Assembly: GCF_003337415.1 (NCBI RefSeq)
Contig: NZ_QPJT01000001.1
Coordinates: forward strand, 1-64,000
Reading direction: 5' to 3'
Length of the DNA stretch: 64,000 nucleotides
Origin: Anaerobacterium chartisolvens
Lineage (GTDB): Bacteria; Bacillota; Clostridia; Acetivibrionales; DSM-27016
This document shows positions 57,477 through 64,000 of the stretch, one piece after another. The stretch's first letter is position 1. Each line of letters starts with the position of its first letter. The notes below the pieces were generated by a model. It saw only the letters and a list, made by a program, of their open reading frames with translations. It was not told the DNA's origin and searched no databases. A program made the translations under genes and the position numbers.

Positions 57477-58875
57477 TACTACACTTCTCCCTCACCAAGT
57501 ACCGGCAGTCGGAAAGCTTAGTCCGATTAAGGTGGGGGCTTTATATATGGAACCAGGTACCGGCAAAACAAGAATAGCGTTGCAGCTTATATATAATAGG
57601 CTGTTGAAAGGTAAAATAAATAACGTTATATGGTTATGCCCCTGTTCGGTTAAGGAGGATATGCAGTTTAATATTTCTGGCCACATCAGCGATGCAAGTA
57701 TAATTCATATATATGGGATAGAGAGTCTTTCCCAGTCGGATCGTCTCTATTTCAAATTACTGGATATGGCGGCAAAAACAAAGTCGTATCTTGTTGTGGA
57801 CGAGAGTGATTTGGCAAAGAATCATTTTGCCAAACGAACACGCAGAATTGAAAGGCTTGCAGAGTTGTGTCCATATAGGATAATATTAAACGGCACTCCG
57901 GTTAGTAAAAGCGAGGCTGACTTATTTGCCCAGTGGTATATCTTAGACAAAAGGATTTTGGGTTATAATAGTTTTTGGAGCTTTGCGGCAAACCATATTG
58001 AATACGACGAATATGGGAGGCCAAGGAGGTGTCTTAACGTTGACTACTTGTCTAGGAAAATAGAGCCTTATACTTATACGGTTACTAAAAAAGAATGCCT
58101 TGCACTTCCTGAAAAGCGGTATATGCAAAGAAGCTTTTCGCTAACACAGGAGCAGGCACAGCACTATGAGGAAACTAAAGATATGCTACTGTCAAATGTT
58201 GATGAGTTTGATAGTACAACGATTTATAAACTGTTTACAGGCTTACAGCTTATATGCAGCGGGAAGCATGTACTGCGTATTAATCCCCTTATAAGTAAAC
58301 CTTTTTTTGATAATCCTCATGATAATCCAAGAATACAAACGCTGCTTGAGGTTTTGAATTCTTTCGAGAACGAAAAGGTCATCGTTTGGTGCAAGTATAA
58401 GCACGAAATAGATGAAATAAAGCAGGTATTAACACAGGCTTTTAGCCCGGAAGTTATAACTGAGTTCCACGGCGGCATAGGGTTAAAAAGCAGGTATAAG
58501 CAGCTGGAAAGGTTCAGAGATACAGCAAATTTTCTTCTTGCAAATAAAACCTGTGGGGGATATGGCCTTAATCTTCAGTTTTGCAATAACTCTGTATACT
58601 ATTCCAATGACTTTAACTGGGCTACTCGGTCACAGTCTGAGGACAGGATACACCGTATAGGCCAAGATAAAGAGGTTAATTTATTTGACATATGCGCAAG
58701 GAGCAAGATTGACACACGAATACTTAAGAACTTATGGAGAAAGGAGTCGCTGTCAGATTCATTTAAGGATGAGCTTCGCAACGGGCGGGGGCTATCAAAA
58801 TGGATTGATGGAATAGAGGAGAAAGGTTATGATACGGATAGGATTGAACAAACGGGAGAAACAGTCTGTACTTGA
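57466..58875 (+). CDS. SNF2-family DNA helicase/translocase
   Basis: This 469-residue minimal SNF2 enzyme lacks extra domains. Motif I is MEPGTGKTR (K34). Motif II reads DESD (112-115) in place of DEAH. Motif III is ILNGTPVSKSEADL. The C-terminal half has KVIVWCKYKHEIDEIKQVL, ANKTCGGYGLNLQFCN and motif VI SQSEDRIHRIGQ. It should translocate on double-stranded DNA and remodel replication or repair intermediates. There is no clear ribosome site, so translation is probably coupled. Such helicases are common in phage early regions. Confidence 0.9.
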   Translation: MEFNTTLLPHQVPAVGKLSPIKVGALYMEPGTGKTRIALQLIYNRLLKGKINNVIWLCPCSVKEDMQFNISGHISDASIIHIYGIESLSQSDRLYFKLLDMAAKTKSYLVVDESDLAKNHFAKRTRRIERLAELCPYRIILNGTPVSKSEADLFAQWYILDKRILGYNSFWSFAANHIEYDEYGRPRRCLNVDYLSRKIEPYTYTVTKKECLALPEKRYMQRSFSLTQEQAQHYEETKDMLLSNVDEFDSTTIYKLFTGLQLICSGKHVLRINPLISKPFFDNPHDNPRIQTLLEVLNSFENEKVIVWCKYKHEIDEIKQVLTQAFSPEVITEFHGGIGLKSRYKQLERFRDTANFLLANKTCGGYGLNLQFCNNSVYYSNDFNWATRSQSEDRIHRIGQDKEVNLFDICARSKIDTRILKNLWRKESLSDSFKDELRNGRGLSKWIDGIEEKGYDTDRIEQTGETVCT

Positions 58876-59704
58876 CGATTATTTATCCAGAAACAATATT
58901 AAGAAGATATATTGCTTCTATTTTAAGCACTTTCAGCCCAAATATAGGACGGATAAGGAAATTGAGTATATCGAATACTCGGATATAATCATGTACAAGT
59001 TTTTCTATAGGCTTTTAGAGGAAATTGGGGAAAGTAGTCTGATAATCATGGACGGCTGTATGCGAACTAAAAACAGGAGCGACTTGACGTATAATTGCGC
59101 TCACCACTACCTTAATCAAACTCCCCATAAGATTATATTTGAATTCTTCCCTATTATCGACACAAAAGATGATATGATGATCCTTTTTGATTTTGAGAAT
59201 AAAGGAAAGTTTCACGGAAATTCTTTTGACTATATATATCTGCAGACAGAGGATATAAAAACCAAACCATTTAAGATATACCTTAGCTGCGCTAATGTTG
59301 AGGTATCATCTAAAGACCGGGAAAAGTATGAGAAAAAGAAAGAGAAGCTTTTTGATGAATTGGGGCAGAAAGACCCTGATACTATACCTCGTACCTTGCA
59401 GCTCCTTGCCGGTGACTTAAAGAAATCGGCAATTACCCCGGATAAAATATATGTGGCCAGGAATAAACGGTTTAAGCTGGACAACGTGCTTACATATGCA
59501 GACATAGATAAACAAGGCAACTATATCGTGCTTGATATGCATTACAGGAGGTTAAGCTTTAACGATTTCCTTAAAGTATCAGGCTGCGGCAAAGTAAAAT
59601 ATATCAGTACAACGCTGCCCATAGACAGCGTAATTACAAGCGACTTCATGCAGTGGAAAGGGAGGCTGGATGCTATATATGCTAAAGCAAGTTTATATAA
59701 ATAA
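58829..59704 (+). CDS. Uncharacterised phage protein (291 residues)
   Basis: The gene starts inside the helicase end (47-base overlap) and ends inside the next gene (35-base overlap), with GGAGAAAGG before the ATG. It is a soluble mixed alpha/beta protein. KIIFEFFPIIDTKDDMMILF and a Lys/Glu-rich helix (KDREKYEKKKEKLFDELGQK) are seen, but no catalytic motif is recognised. Its position between the SNF2 and PAPS-reductase-like genes suggests a shared process. Confidence 0.65.
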   Translation: MIRIGLNKREKQSVLDDYLSRNNIKKIYCFYFKHFQPKYRTDKEIEYIEYSDIIMYKFFYRLLEEIGESSLIIMDGCMRTKNRSDLTYNCAHHYLNQTPHKIIFEFFPIIDTKDDMMILFDFENKGKFHGNSFDYIYLQTEDIKTKPFKIYLSCANVEVSSKDREKYEKKKEKLFDELGQKDPDTIPRTLQLLAGDLKKSAITPDKIYVARNKRFKLDNVLTYADIDKQGNYIVLDMHYRRLSFNDFLKVSGCGKVKYISTTLPIDSVITSDFMQWKGRLDAIYAKASLYK

Positions 59705-60797
59705 AACTGTAGACATTTCCATGCGGGAACGCATAGCATATATTTTTGATGAATTTGAAAACATATGCGTTTCTATTTCCGGTGGCAAGGATAGTACTGT
59801 TTTGGCGTATTTAGCACTTCAAGAAGCGCATAGAAGAGGCCGGAAAATAGGTATCTTTTTTCTCGATGAAGAGGTTGTCTATCAAAGCACCATAGAACAG
59901 GTACGCTGGATTATGGGACTGTACCCGGAGAATACGATAAAATTATGGTTTCAGATAGAGTTCAATCTCACTAATGCCACATCATTTAAGGATGGGCAAT
60001 TAAAGTGTTGGGAGGCAGGAAAACATAAAATATGGATGCGCGCAAAGGAACCAGACAGCATACAACACAAACCTTGGGATCGTGATAAGGAAACCGTAAG
60101 GGATAAAAACAAGGGTTTCGGCTTTTACGATGCAATAGAGAACTTTAACAATTACAGACAAGGTACTGCGTTCTTAGTGGGATTACGTGCCACAGAAAGT
60201 CCCAACAGGTGGAGGGCAGTATCTAAAAATCCAGGGTATAAGGATATTTACTGGGCCACAAAGATGATAAACAACAACGTGACCTTTTATCCCTTGTACG
60301 ACTGGAACTTTCATGATATATGGAAGTTTATATATGATAATAAAGTTAGGTATTCCAAAATATATGACTATATGTACAAGAAAGGCATGGGGATGCAGGA
60401 AATAAGGGTGTCTAGTTTAATCCACGAAAAAAGCTTCAAGGCATTGGTGGAGCTTCCAGAGTTTGAACCTAAGACATATGATAAGCTTTTAAAGCGCGTG
60501 CAGGGAATAAGTGTTGGACATATTTACGGCAAAGAAAATGCAATGTTGAAGGTCAGGAAGCTTCCTAAGAATTATAAATCTTGGAGGGGATACAGGAACT
60601 TCTTGCTTGAGACATATCCGGACGAGAGCAAAAAACCTATCTTTATCAGGAGGTTTTCAAGGCAATTTGATAATGAATATGTTTCAAGGCAGCAGTGCAG
60701 GCAGCTCATACTTAATGATTATGAAAATAACCTCCCGATTGATAATGGGCCTGACCCGCGGGAAGAAACAATAAAAAAATGGAGGGAATTGTTGTGA
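59670..60797 (+). CDS. PAPS-reductase/PP-loop family protein (IbrA-like)
   Basis: The 375-residue protein has the PP-loop SISGGKDSTVLAYLAL (S37-S42), the ATP-pyrophosphatase signature of PAPS reductases and DndC/IbrA-like proteins. The phage-type GLRATESPNRWRAVSK and a C-terminal accessory region follow. It is unlikely to be a metabolic PAPS reductase, because the C-terminal ECG-H cysteine motif is absent and no sulfur genes are nearby. The adjacent ParB-like gene makes the IbrA/IbrB pair typical of phages. The start follows GGGAGG closely, and an ATG at 59679 is an alternative. Confidence 0.85.
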   Translation: MLYMLKQVYINKTVDISMRERIAYIFDEFENICVSISGGKDSTVLAYLALQEAHRRGRKIGIFFLDEEVVYQSTIEQVRWIMGLYPENTIKLWFQIEFNLTNATSFKDGQLKCWEAGKHKIWMRAKEPDSIQHKPWDRDKETVRDKNKGFGFYDAIENFNNYRQGTAFLVGLRATESPNRWRAVSKNPGYKDIYWATKMINNNVTFYPLYDWNFHDIWKFIYDNKVRYSKIYDYMYKKGMGMQEIRVSSLIHEKSFKALVELPEFEPKTYDKLLKRVQGISVGHIYGKENAMLKVRKLPKNYKSWRGYRNFLLETYPDESKKPIFIRRFSRQFDNEYVSRQQCRQLILNDYENNLPIDNGPDPREETIKKWRELL

Positions 60798-61378
60798 GAG
60801 AATATCAGACAGAGTATGGAGTTTTTACCGTTCCTGACTTTCCAAAAATCAAAACAAAGAAGGGGGAAGTTACTCTCCCTGTGATGTGTCCCATGCTGGT
60901 GCCCAAGGAACTTGTTGTCGCAAACAATTACAACCCTAATCATGTGCCGGATAATAATATGAAATTGCTTGAAACATCCATATTAAGAAACGGCTTTTGC
61001 TACGCAGTAGTAACGGCTTGGGATGAGGATACCGGGAAATTTGTTGTAGAGGACGGATTTCATCGGGATACTATTTTAAACATGTGGCTTGATGCAGAAT
61101 ATATCCCGATCATAGTGCAGGATCATACTCCGCAACAAAGGATGGAGGCAACTGTACAGTTTAATCGCGCTAGAGGAGTTCATCAGGTTGAGCTTATGGG
61201 AGACTTGGTTCAGGCCCTGATTAATCAGGGCGCATCTGACGAAGAGATTTCTAAGCATCTTGGAATGGAAATGGAAGAAGTGTACCGCCTCAAGCAAATT
61301 ACTGGAATAGCAGAGCTGTTTAAAAATCAAATTTATTCAAAGTCTTGGATAATGCAGGAGGTAGAGGAAAATGCCTAA
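60794..61378 (+). CDS. ParB/Srx-fold protein with HTH (IbrB-like)
   Basis: The 194-residue protein has the ParB-type box VVEDGFHRDTI and QFNRARG, then a helix-turn-helix (DEEISKHLGMEMEEVYRLKQ). The likely start is a GTG at 60794, which overlaps the previous stop (GTGA) and has GGAGGG seven bases before it. An ATG at 60779 would place that site inside the gene. In the IbrA/IbrB pair of other phages the two act together. The mechanism is unsettled: transcription regulation and DNA modification have both been considered. Confidence 0.82.
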   Translation: MREYQTEYGVFTVPDFPKIKTKKGEVTLPVMCPMLVPKELVVANNYNPNHVPDNNMKLLETSILRNGFCYAVVTAWDEDTGKFVVEDGFHRDTILNMWLDAEYIPIIVQDHTPQQRMEATVQFNRARGVHQVELMGDLVQALINQGASDEEISKHLGMEMEEVYRLKQITGIAELFKNQIYSKSWIMQEVEENA

Positions 61379-62009
61379 TTGGGACTACGGAGGAGCGTAC
61401 TTGAGATATCCGATACCGGAGCAAGGATATAAGTTCCCTGACGGCAGTATGGTAAAGGTTCATGATATTTTTGATCCCCTGCCTAAGTTTATGTATCAGG
61501 CCGATATGATGTTCACAGATCCCCCTTGGAATCTTGGAAACTTAAATACATTCTATTCAAAAGCAGATGAGCCTCTCAGATCTGAAACCTTTGAAAGTTT
61601 TTATCATCGGCTATTTGAGTGTATAGTAGATGTAGATCCGAAAACATGCTATGTGGAGGTTGGAAAGCAACATATTGCTGATTTTATTATAGAAATGAGA
61701 AGGATCTACAAGCATGTGACTTTTTATAATAGTACCTATTACCATAGCAAAGACAAAATATGCTATGTAATTCGCGGTAGCCGCAAAAAGTCCGCGCCTA
61801 AACTGGATTACATGGATGAGGAAAACATAATCCAATGGGTATGCGCTAATGAGGATTATAATATAATAGGGGATCTCTGTATGGGACGTGGCCTCGTTGG
61901 ATTACATGCTTATGAAAATGGGAAAAAATTTGTTGGCACAGAATTAAACCCCAAAAGGTTATCTGTGCTAATTGAGCGTGTAAATAAAAATAAAAAAGGA
62001 GCTTTGTAA
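61371..62009 (+). CDS. Phage DNA methyltransferase (N4-C or N6-A type, beta-like motif order)
   Basis: This 212-residue protein has the catalytic motif FTDPPWN (D50-W53) before the AdoMet-binding motif I-like GDLCMGRGLVGLH (about residue 165). That is the permuted order of beta-class amino-methyltransferases. It is shorter than most and lacks an obvious target-recognition domain. It overlaps the ParB-like gene by eight bases. No restriction enzyme gene adjoins, so protective or regulatory methylation is likely. Confidence 0.82.
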   Translation: MPNWDYGGAYLRYPIPEQGYKFPDGSMVKVHDIFDPLPKFMYQADMMFTDPPWNLGNLNTFYSKADEPLRSETFESFYHRLFECIVDVDPKTCYVEVGKQHIADFIIEMRRIYKHVTFYNSTYYHSKDKICYVIRGSRKKSAPKLDYMDEENIIQWVCANEDYNIIGDLCMGRGLVGLHAYENGKKFVGTELNPKRLSVLIERVNKNKKGAL

Positions 62010-62182
62010 TGGGAAGGAAAGATTTGAAAAACAGGAAGGATATTACGCTTACTCTGTCGAAAGAATCACATGATTTCTTGGCAGAGTATGCAAAGTCGAC
62101 GGGTATACCAAAGACGCGCCTAGTGGATAAGGCGCTTGAAATAATGAAAGAAAAGATAGAAAAGGGCGAAAGAGTATTTTAA
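62009..62182 (+). CDS. Small ribbon-helix-helix-like protein (57 residues)
   Basis: MGRKDLKNRKDITLTLSKES begins a basic beta strand. It is followed by two helices (DFLAEYAKSTGIPKTRLVDK; ALEIMKEKIEKGERVF), the Arc/CopG pattern. The ATG overlaps the methyltransferase stop (TAATG), with AAAAAGGAG upstream. It may repress the operon. Confidence 0.75.
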   Translation: MGRKDLKNRKDITLTLSKESHDFLAEYAKSTGIPKTRLVDKALEIMKEKIEKGERVF

Positions 62183-62198
62183 GGAGGTTAAGGAGATT

Positions 62199-62717
62199 AT
62201 GCAAAAGTTTGAGGTAGGTCAATTGTTTTGGCCCGGGAAAACAAGCTACCCTGAAGCACCTAAGTTTTCATTCGGGGCTTCAGGCGCAGCGTTGGAATTG
62301 TACCTGCAGAAGCCGTCCAAAAAGGAAATTGAGTCTGTTAGGGCAGGCAAGTTTGAGCTGGGATTTTACGAAAAGCAGCCGTGTATCTTCATGCTATTCA
62401 AATTTGCAGGAATGGGGTATATGGATGCTCCTTATAGCGTACACCTCTCCCCTGCCTTTGAGTTTCAGCCACTTAGTCCGGGACTTGGCTTTGCTCTAAC
62501 AGTGTTTCTTGTGGACGCAGCAACAGGAGTGCTTGAGGTTATGCGCTACGTCGGGCTTTCGACTGACTTTTCGGCGCGGCTCCAAAAAGCAATAGAAAGA
62601 CAAAGGGAAATGCTCTTTGACCGCGTGGAGTACGATGCCTGTATAGCGCATACGTACAGCAACTATCCAACCGAAGCCCTTGTGCAAAGGGCAGAGGCAT
62701 GGTGCAGAATAAAATAA
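62199..62717 (+). CDS. Hypothetical phage protein (172 residues)
   Basis: This soluble protein has a beta-rich first half (KFELGFYEKQPCIFMLFKFA; GMGYMDAPYSVHLSPAFEFQ) and a helical C-terminus (ARLQKAIERQREMLFDRVEY). Similar uncharacterised proteins occur in prophages, but I cannot assign a function. AAGGAGG precedes the ATG. Confidence 0.65.
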   Translation: MQKFEVGQLFWPGKTSYPEAPKFSFGASGAALELYLQKPSKKEIESVRAGKFELGFYEKQPCIFMLFKFAGMGYMDAPYSVHLSPAFEFQPLSPGLGFALTVFLVDAATGVLEVMRYVGLSTDFSARLQKAIERQREMLFDRVEYDACIAHTYSNYPTEALVQRAEAWCRIK

Positions 62718-62730
62718 AAAATGTGAGGAT

Positions 62731-62919
62731 ATGAATATGAATATGGATATGAGAGAATTTAGCCAAACTTGGGAAACTGAATATATCAAGTCCCGAGTAG
62801 ACCGAGTTTCAGAATCGCTTAAGAACGGGAGGTATGAACAAGCTCTTGATTACCTCAGGATGATTCAGGACAAGTCGAAGGCCGCTGAAATCTTAATCAA
62901 GAACTCATTGCGGCGCTAG
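62731..62919 (+). CDS. Hypothetical small protein (62 residues)
   Basis: The helical, charged protein (SRVDRVSESLKNGRYEQALD) has a TPR-like look but is too short for a firm call. GTGAGGAT precedes several closely spaced ATGs, so the exact start is uncertain. It is the last gene before the bidirectional terminator. Confidence 0.55.
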   Translation: MNMNMDMREFSQTWETEYIKSRVDRVSESLKNGRYEQALDYLRMIQDKSKAAEILIKNSLRR

Positions 62920-62932
62920 AGCGGATAGTCCT

Positions 62933-62977
62933 AAAAAAATAAGCCTGACCGCAAGAAAGCAGCAGGCTTATTTTTTT
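62933..62977. terminator. Bidirectional terminator ending the phage early operon
   Basis: AAAAAAATAAGCCTG and its exact complement enclose a 15-base loop, with T-runs on both sides. It separates the plus-strand operon from the minus-strand Dam gene. Confidence 0.93.
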
Positions 62978-63100
62978 ACATTAAATGTTACGGTTCAGCA
63001 CTAGATAAATGTCACTTAAAAATTTCAATACATTATAGTATGTTGTGGTTCGGTGAGTTATATACTGTATTTTACATTAATTTCTACAAAGTGTCAATTG

Positions 63101-63853
63101 TTAGTAATTGCTTATCAGTAACTCCTTGTATACCTTATTGCTTTCGTACCGGCTAACAAGGTTGTTGCTTCTCTGTATTTCCTCTATTCCGAAATCCCGA
63201 TACAGCTCTCTTATGTATTCACAGTCATTATAAGATAGTAGGAACTTGCCCTTTACATTCTTAAGTACCGCATTTAGCCGCATATGGTCCTCTTTCGCGA
63301 ACTGTACCTGATAATATTTCTCTGTGCCATAATAAGGTGGGTCAAGGTACAGGAGCGCGTCCGGCTTATCGTATACTTTAATCAGGTTTTCAAAGCTTTT
63401 GTTTTCAATAATTACGCCGGACAGTCTCTCTTCGATCCTCTCCAGATACTCTGACATGACGCGTATGTTTTTCTTTACGCAGCCGAACTGTCTCTGATTG
63501 CTGCCATAGCTGCTTTTAATTAGCATGAAGAATCGGGCAGCTCTCTGTATGTCCGTCATGCCTCTTATTTTGTATTGCGCTTTAAAGTCCTCAAACAGTT
63601 CCCGGGAATTTAGCGTTCCTGAAAGTTCACGCTGCAGCTCGGGCCTGTGAAATTTGACACACCGGAACAGGTTAACAAGGTCACTGTTGTAGTCGTTGTA
63701 GACCTCCATCTCTGCATGGCGGTCCTTGTAGAAAAGTACCCAAGCAGCTCCACCGAATACTTCTATATATCGGCCTATGCTGTCCGGGAATCTGCTTACT
63801 ATTTGTTTCTTAAGATAATTCTTACCGCCTATCCAACTAATAAAACTATTCAT
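63101..63853 (-). CDS. Dam-family DNA adenine methyltransferase
   Basis: The 250-residue protein starts MNSFISWIGGKNYLKKQIVS. It has the N-terminal Dam signature FISWIGGK, the AdoMet motif YIEVFGGAAWVLF and the catalytic LYLDPPYYGTE (D171). This is the alpha-class motif order of Dam/MboIIA-like enzymes. The ATG at 63853 is preferred because one three codons upstream touches the GGAG site. It is orphan, without a restriction gene. On the minus strand past 63863, a reading ending DIVGLEGLYLKKEP (stop at 63955) may be the tail of another gene, but it is too short to call. Confidence 0.88.
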   Translation of the reverse strand: MNSFISWIGGKNYLKKQIVSRFPDSIGRYIEVFGGAAWVLFYKDRHAEMEVYNDYNSDLVNLFRCVKFHRPELQRELSGTLNSRELFEDFKAQYKIRGMTDIQRAARFFMLIKSSYGSNQRQFGCVKKNIRVMSEYLERIEERLSGVIIENKSFENLIKVYDKPDALLYLDPPYYGTEKYYQVQFAKEDHMRLNAVLKNVKGKFLLSYNDCEYIRELYRDFGIEEIQRSNNLVSRYESNKVYKELLISNY

Positions 63854-64000
63854 TATCTGCATCTCCTTTGATTGTGTGTTTTGAATGTAACTGTGTAGCG
63901 CGCGGTAATGCTAAAAATTTCGACGAATGAGCCGGGGCTATGCTCCAATTTGCTTCAGGGTTCCTTTTTTAAATACAGCCCTTCCAAACCGACAATATCT

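Noticed and set aside
59670-60797. Assimilatory PAPS/APS reductase
   Set aside because: The PP-loop is present, but the C-terminal catalytic cysteine motif and sulfur-assimilation neighbours are absent. The ParB-like partner points to a phage IbrA-type protein.
54373-63853. Conjugative element instead of prophage
   Set aside because: No relaxase, coupling protein or type IV secretion gene is seen. SNF2, IbrA/IbrB-like and orphan methylases fit a phage early region better, although the missing structural genes leave this open.
63955-64000. C-terminal tail of a further minus-strand gene entering from the window end
   Set aside because: Only about 14 codons are visible (ending in a stop at 63955), too few to support a gene.

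Overview
The window looks like the chromosome of an anaerobic, endospore-forming member of the Clostridia (Bacillota). The evidence is the clostridial order rpmG-secE-nusG-rplKAJL-rpoBC-L7Ae-rpsL-rpsG-fusA-tuf, the spoIVFA/spoIVFB sporulation pair beside minCDE and mreBCD, an NfnAB electron-bifurcating transhydrogenase, a flavodiiron oxygen-scavenging protein (FprA), and Gram-positive Shine-Dalgarno sequences before nearly every gene. The str-type cluster ends at tuf and is followed by fprA rather than the S10 operon. That break would fit the Ruminiclostridium/Acetivibrio group, but this placement is an inference.

Layout. About 1-5.5 kb: yjbQ, nfnAB, and a Na+/solute symporter with its 37-residue accessory peptide, preceded by a structured leader that ends in a terminator. 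6-17 kb: metF on the plus strand, then a long minus-strand series radC-mreBCD-minCDE-spoIVFAB, with maf and an uncharacterised 308-residue protein upstream. 16.5-27 kb: mecA and a DUF6648-like gene (plus strand), then lon, a MoxR/DUF58/membrane-protein operon, a beta-lactamase-fold hydrolase and fprA. 27-44 kb: the transcription and translation block, with an L10 leader attenuator, a separate rpoBC promoter and a very long rpoB leader. 44-52 kb: a small ABC exporter operon with an alpha/beta hydrolase, then ilvB-ilvD. 52-54.3 kb: an HlyD-type adaptor and a 5'-truncated FtsX-type permease, cut off at the edge of an inserted element.

From about 54.3 kb to the end the DNA is prophage-like: an OB-fold lipoprotein-like gene and a tiny membrane protein at the edge, then a tightly overlapping plus-strand early operon. 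That operon holds a zinc-ribbon/possible HARP-like protein, three small unknowns, a SNF2 helicase, a 291-residue orphan, an IbrA-like PAPS-reductase-family protein, an IbrB-like ParB protein, a DNA methyltransferase and a small ribbon-helix-helix-like protein. A Dam-type methylase follows on the opposite strand. No integrase or structural gene lies in the window, so the element probably continues beyond its end.

The most unusual signal is a family of five ~198-bp long-hairpin repeats (638, 3150, 8832, 25507 and 39998). All lie in the same orientation in gaps just upstream of minus-strand genes. Their paired arms differ between copies by compensating changes, including a complete swap of the inner helix in one copy. 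This argues that the folded form is maintained. No tRNA, rRNA, CRISPR array or intact transposase gene was recognised.
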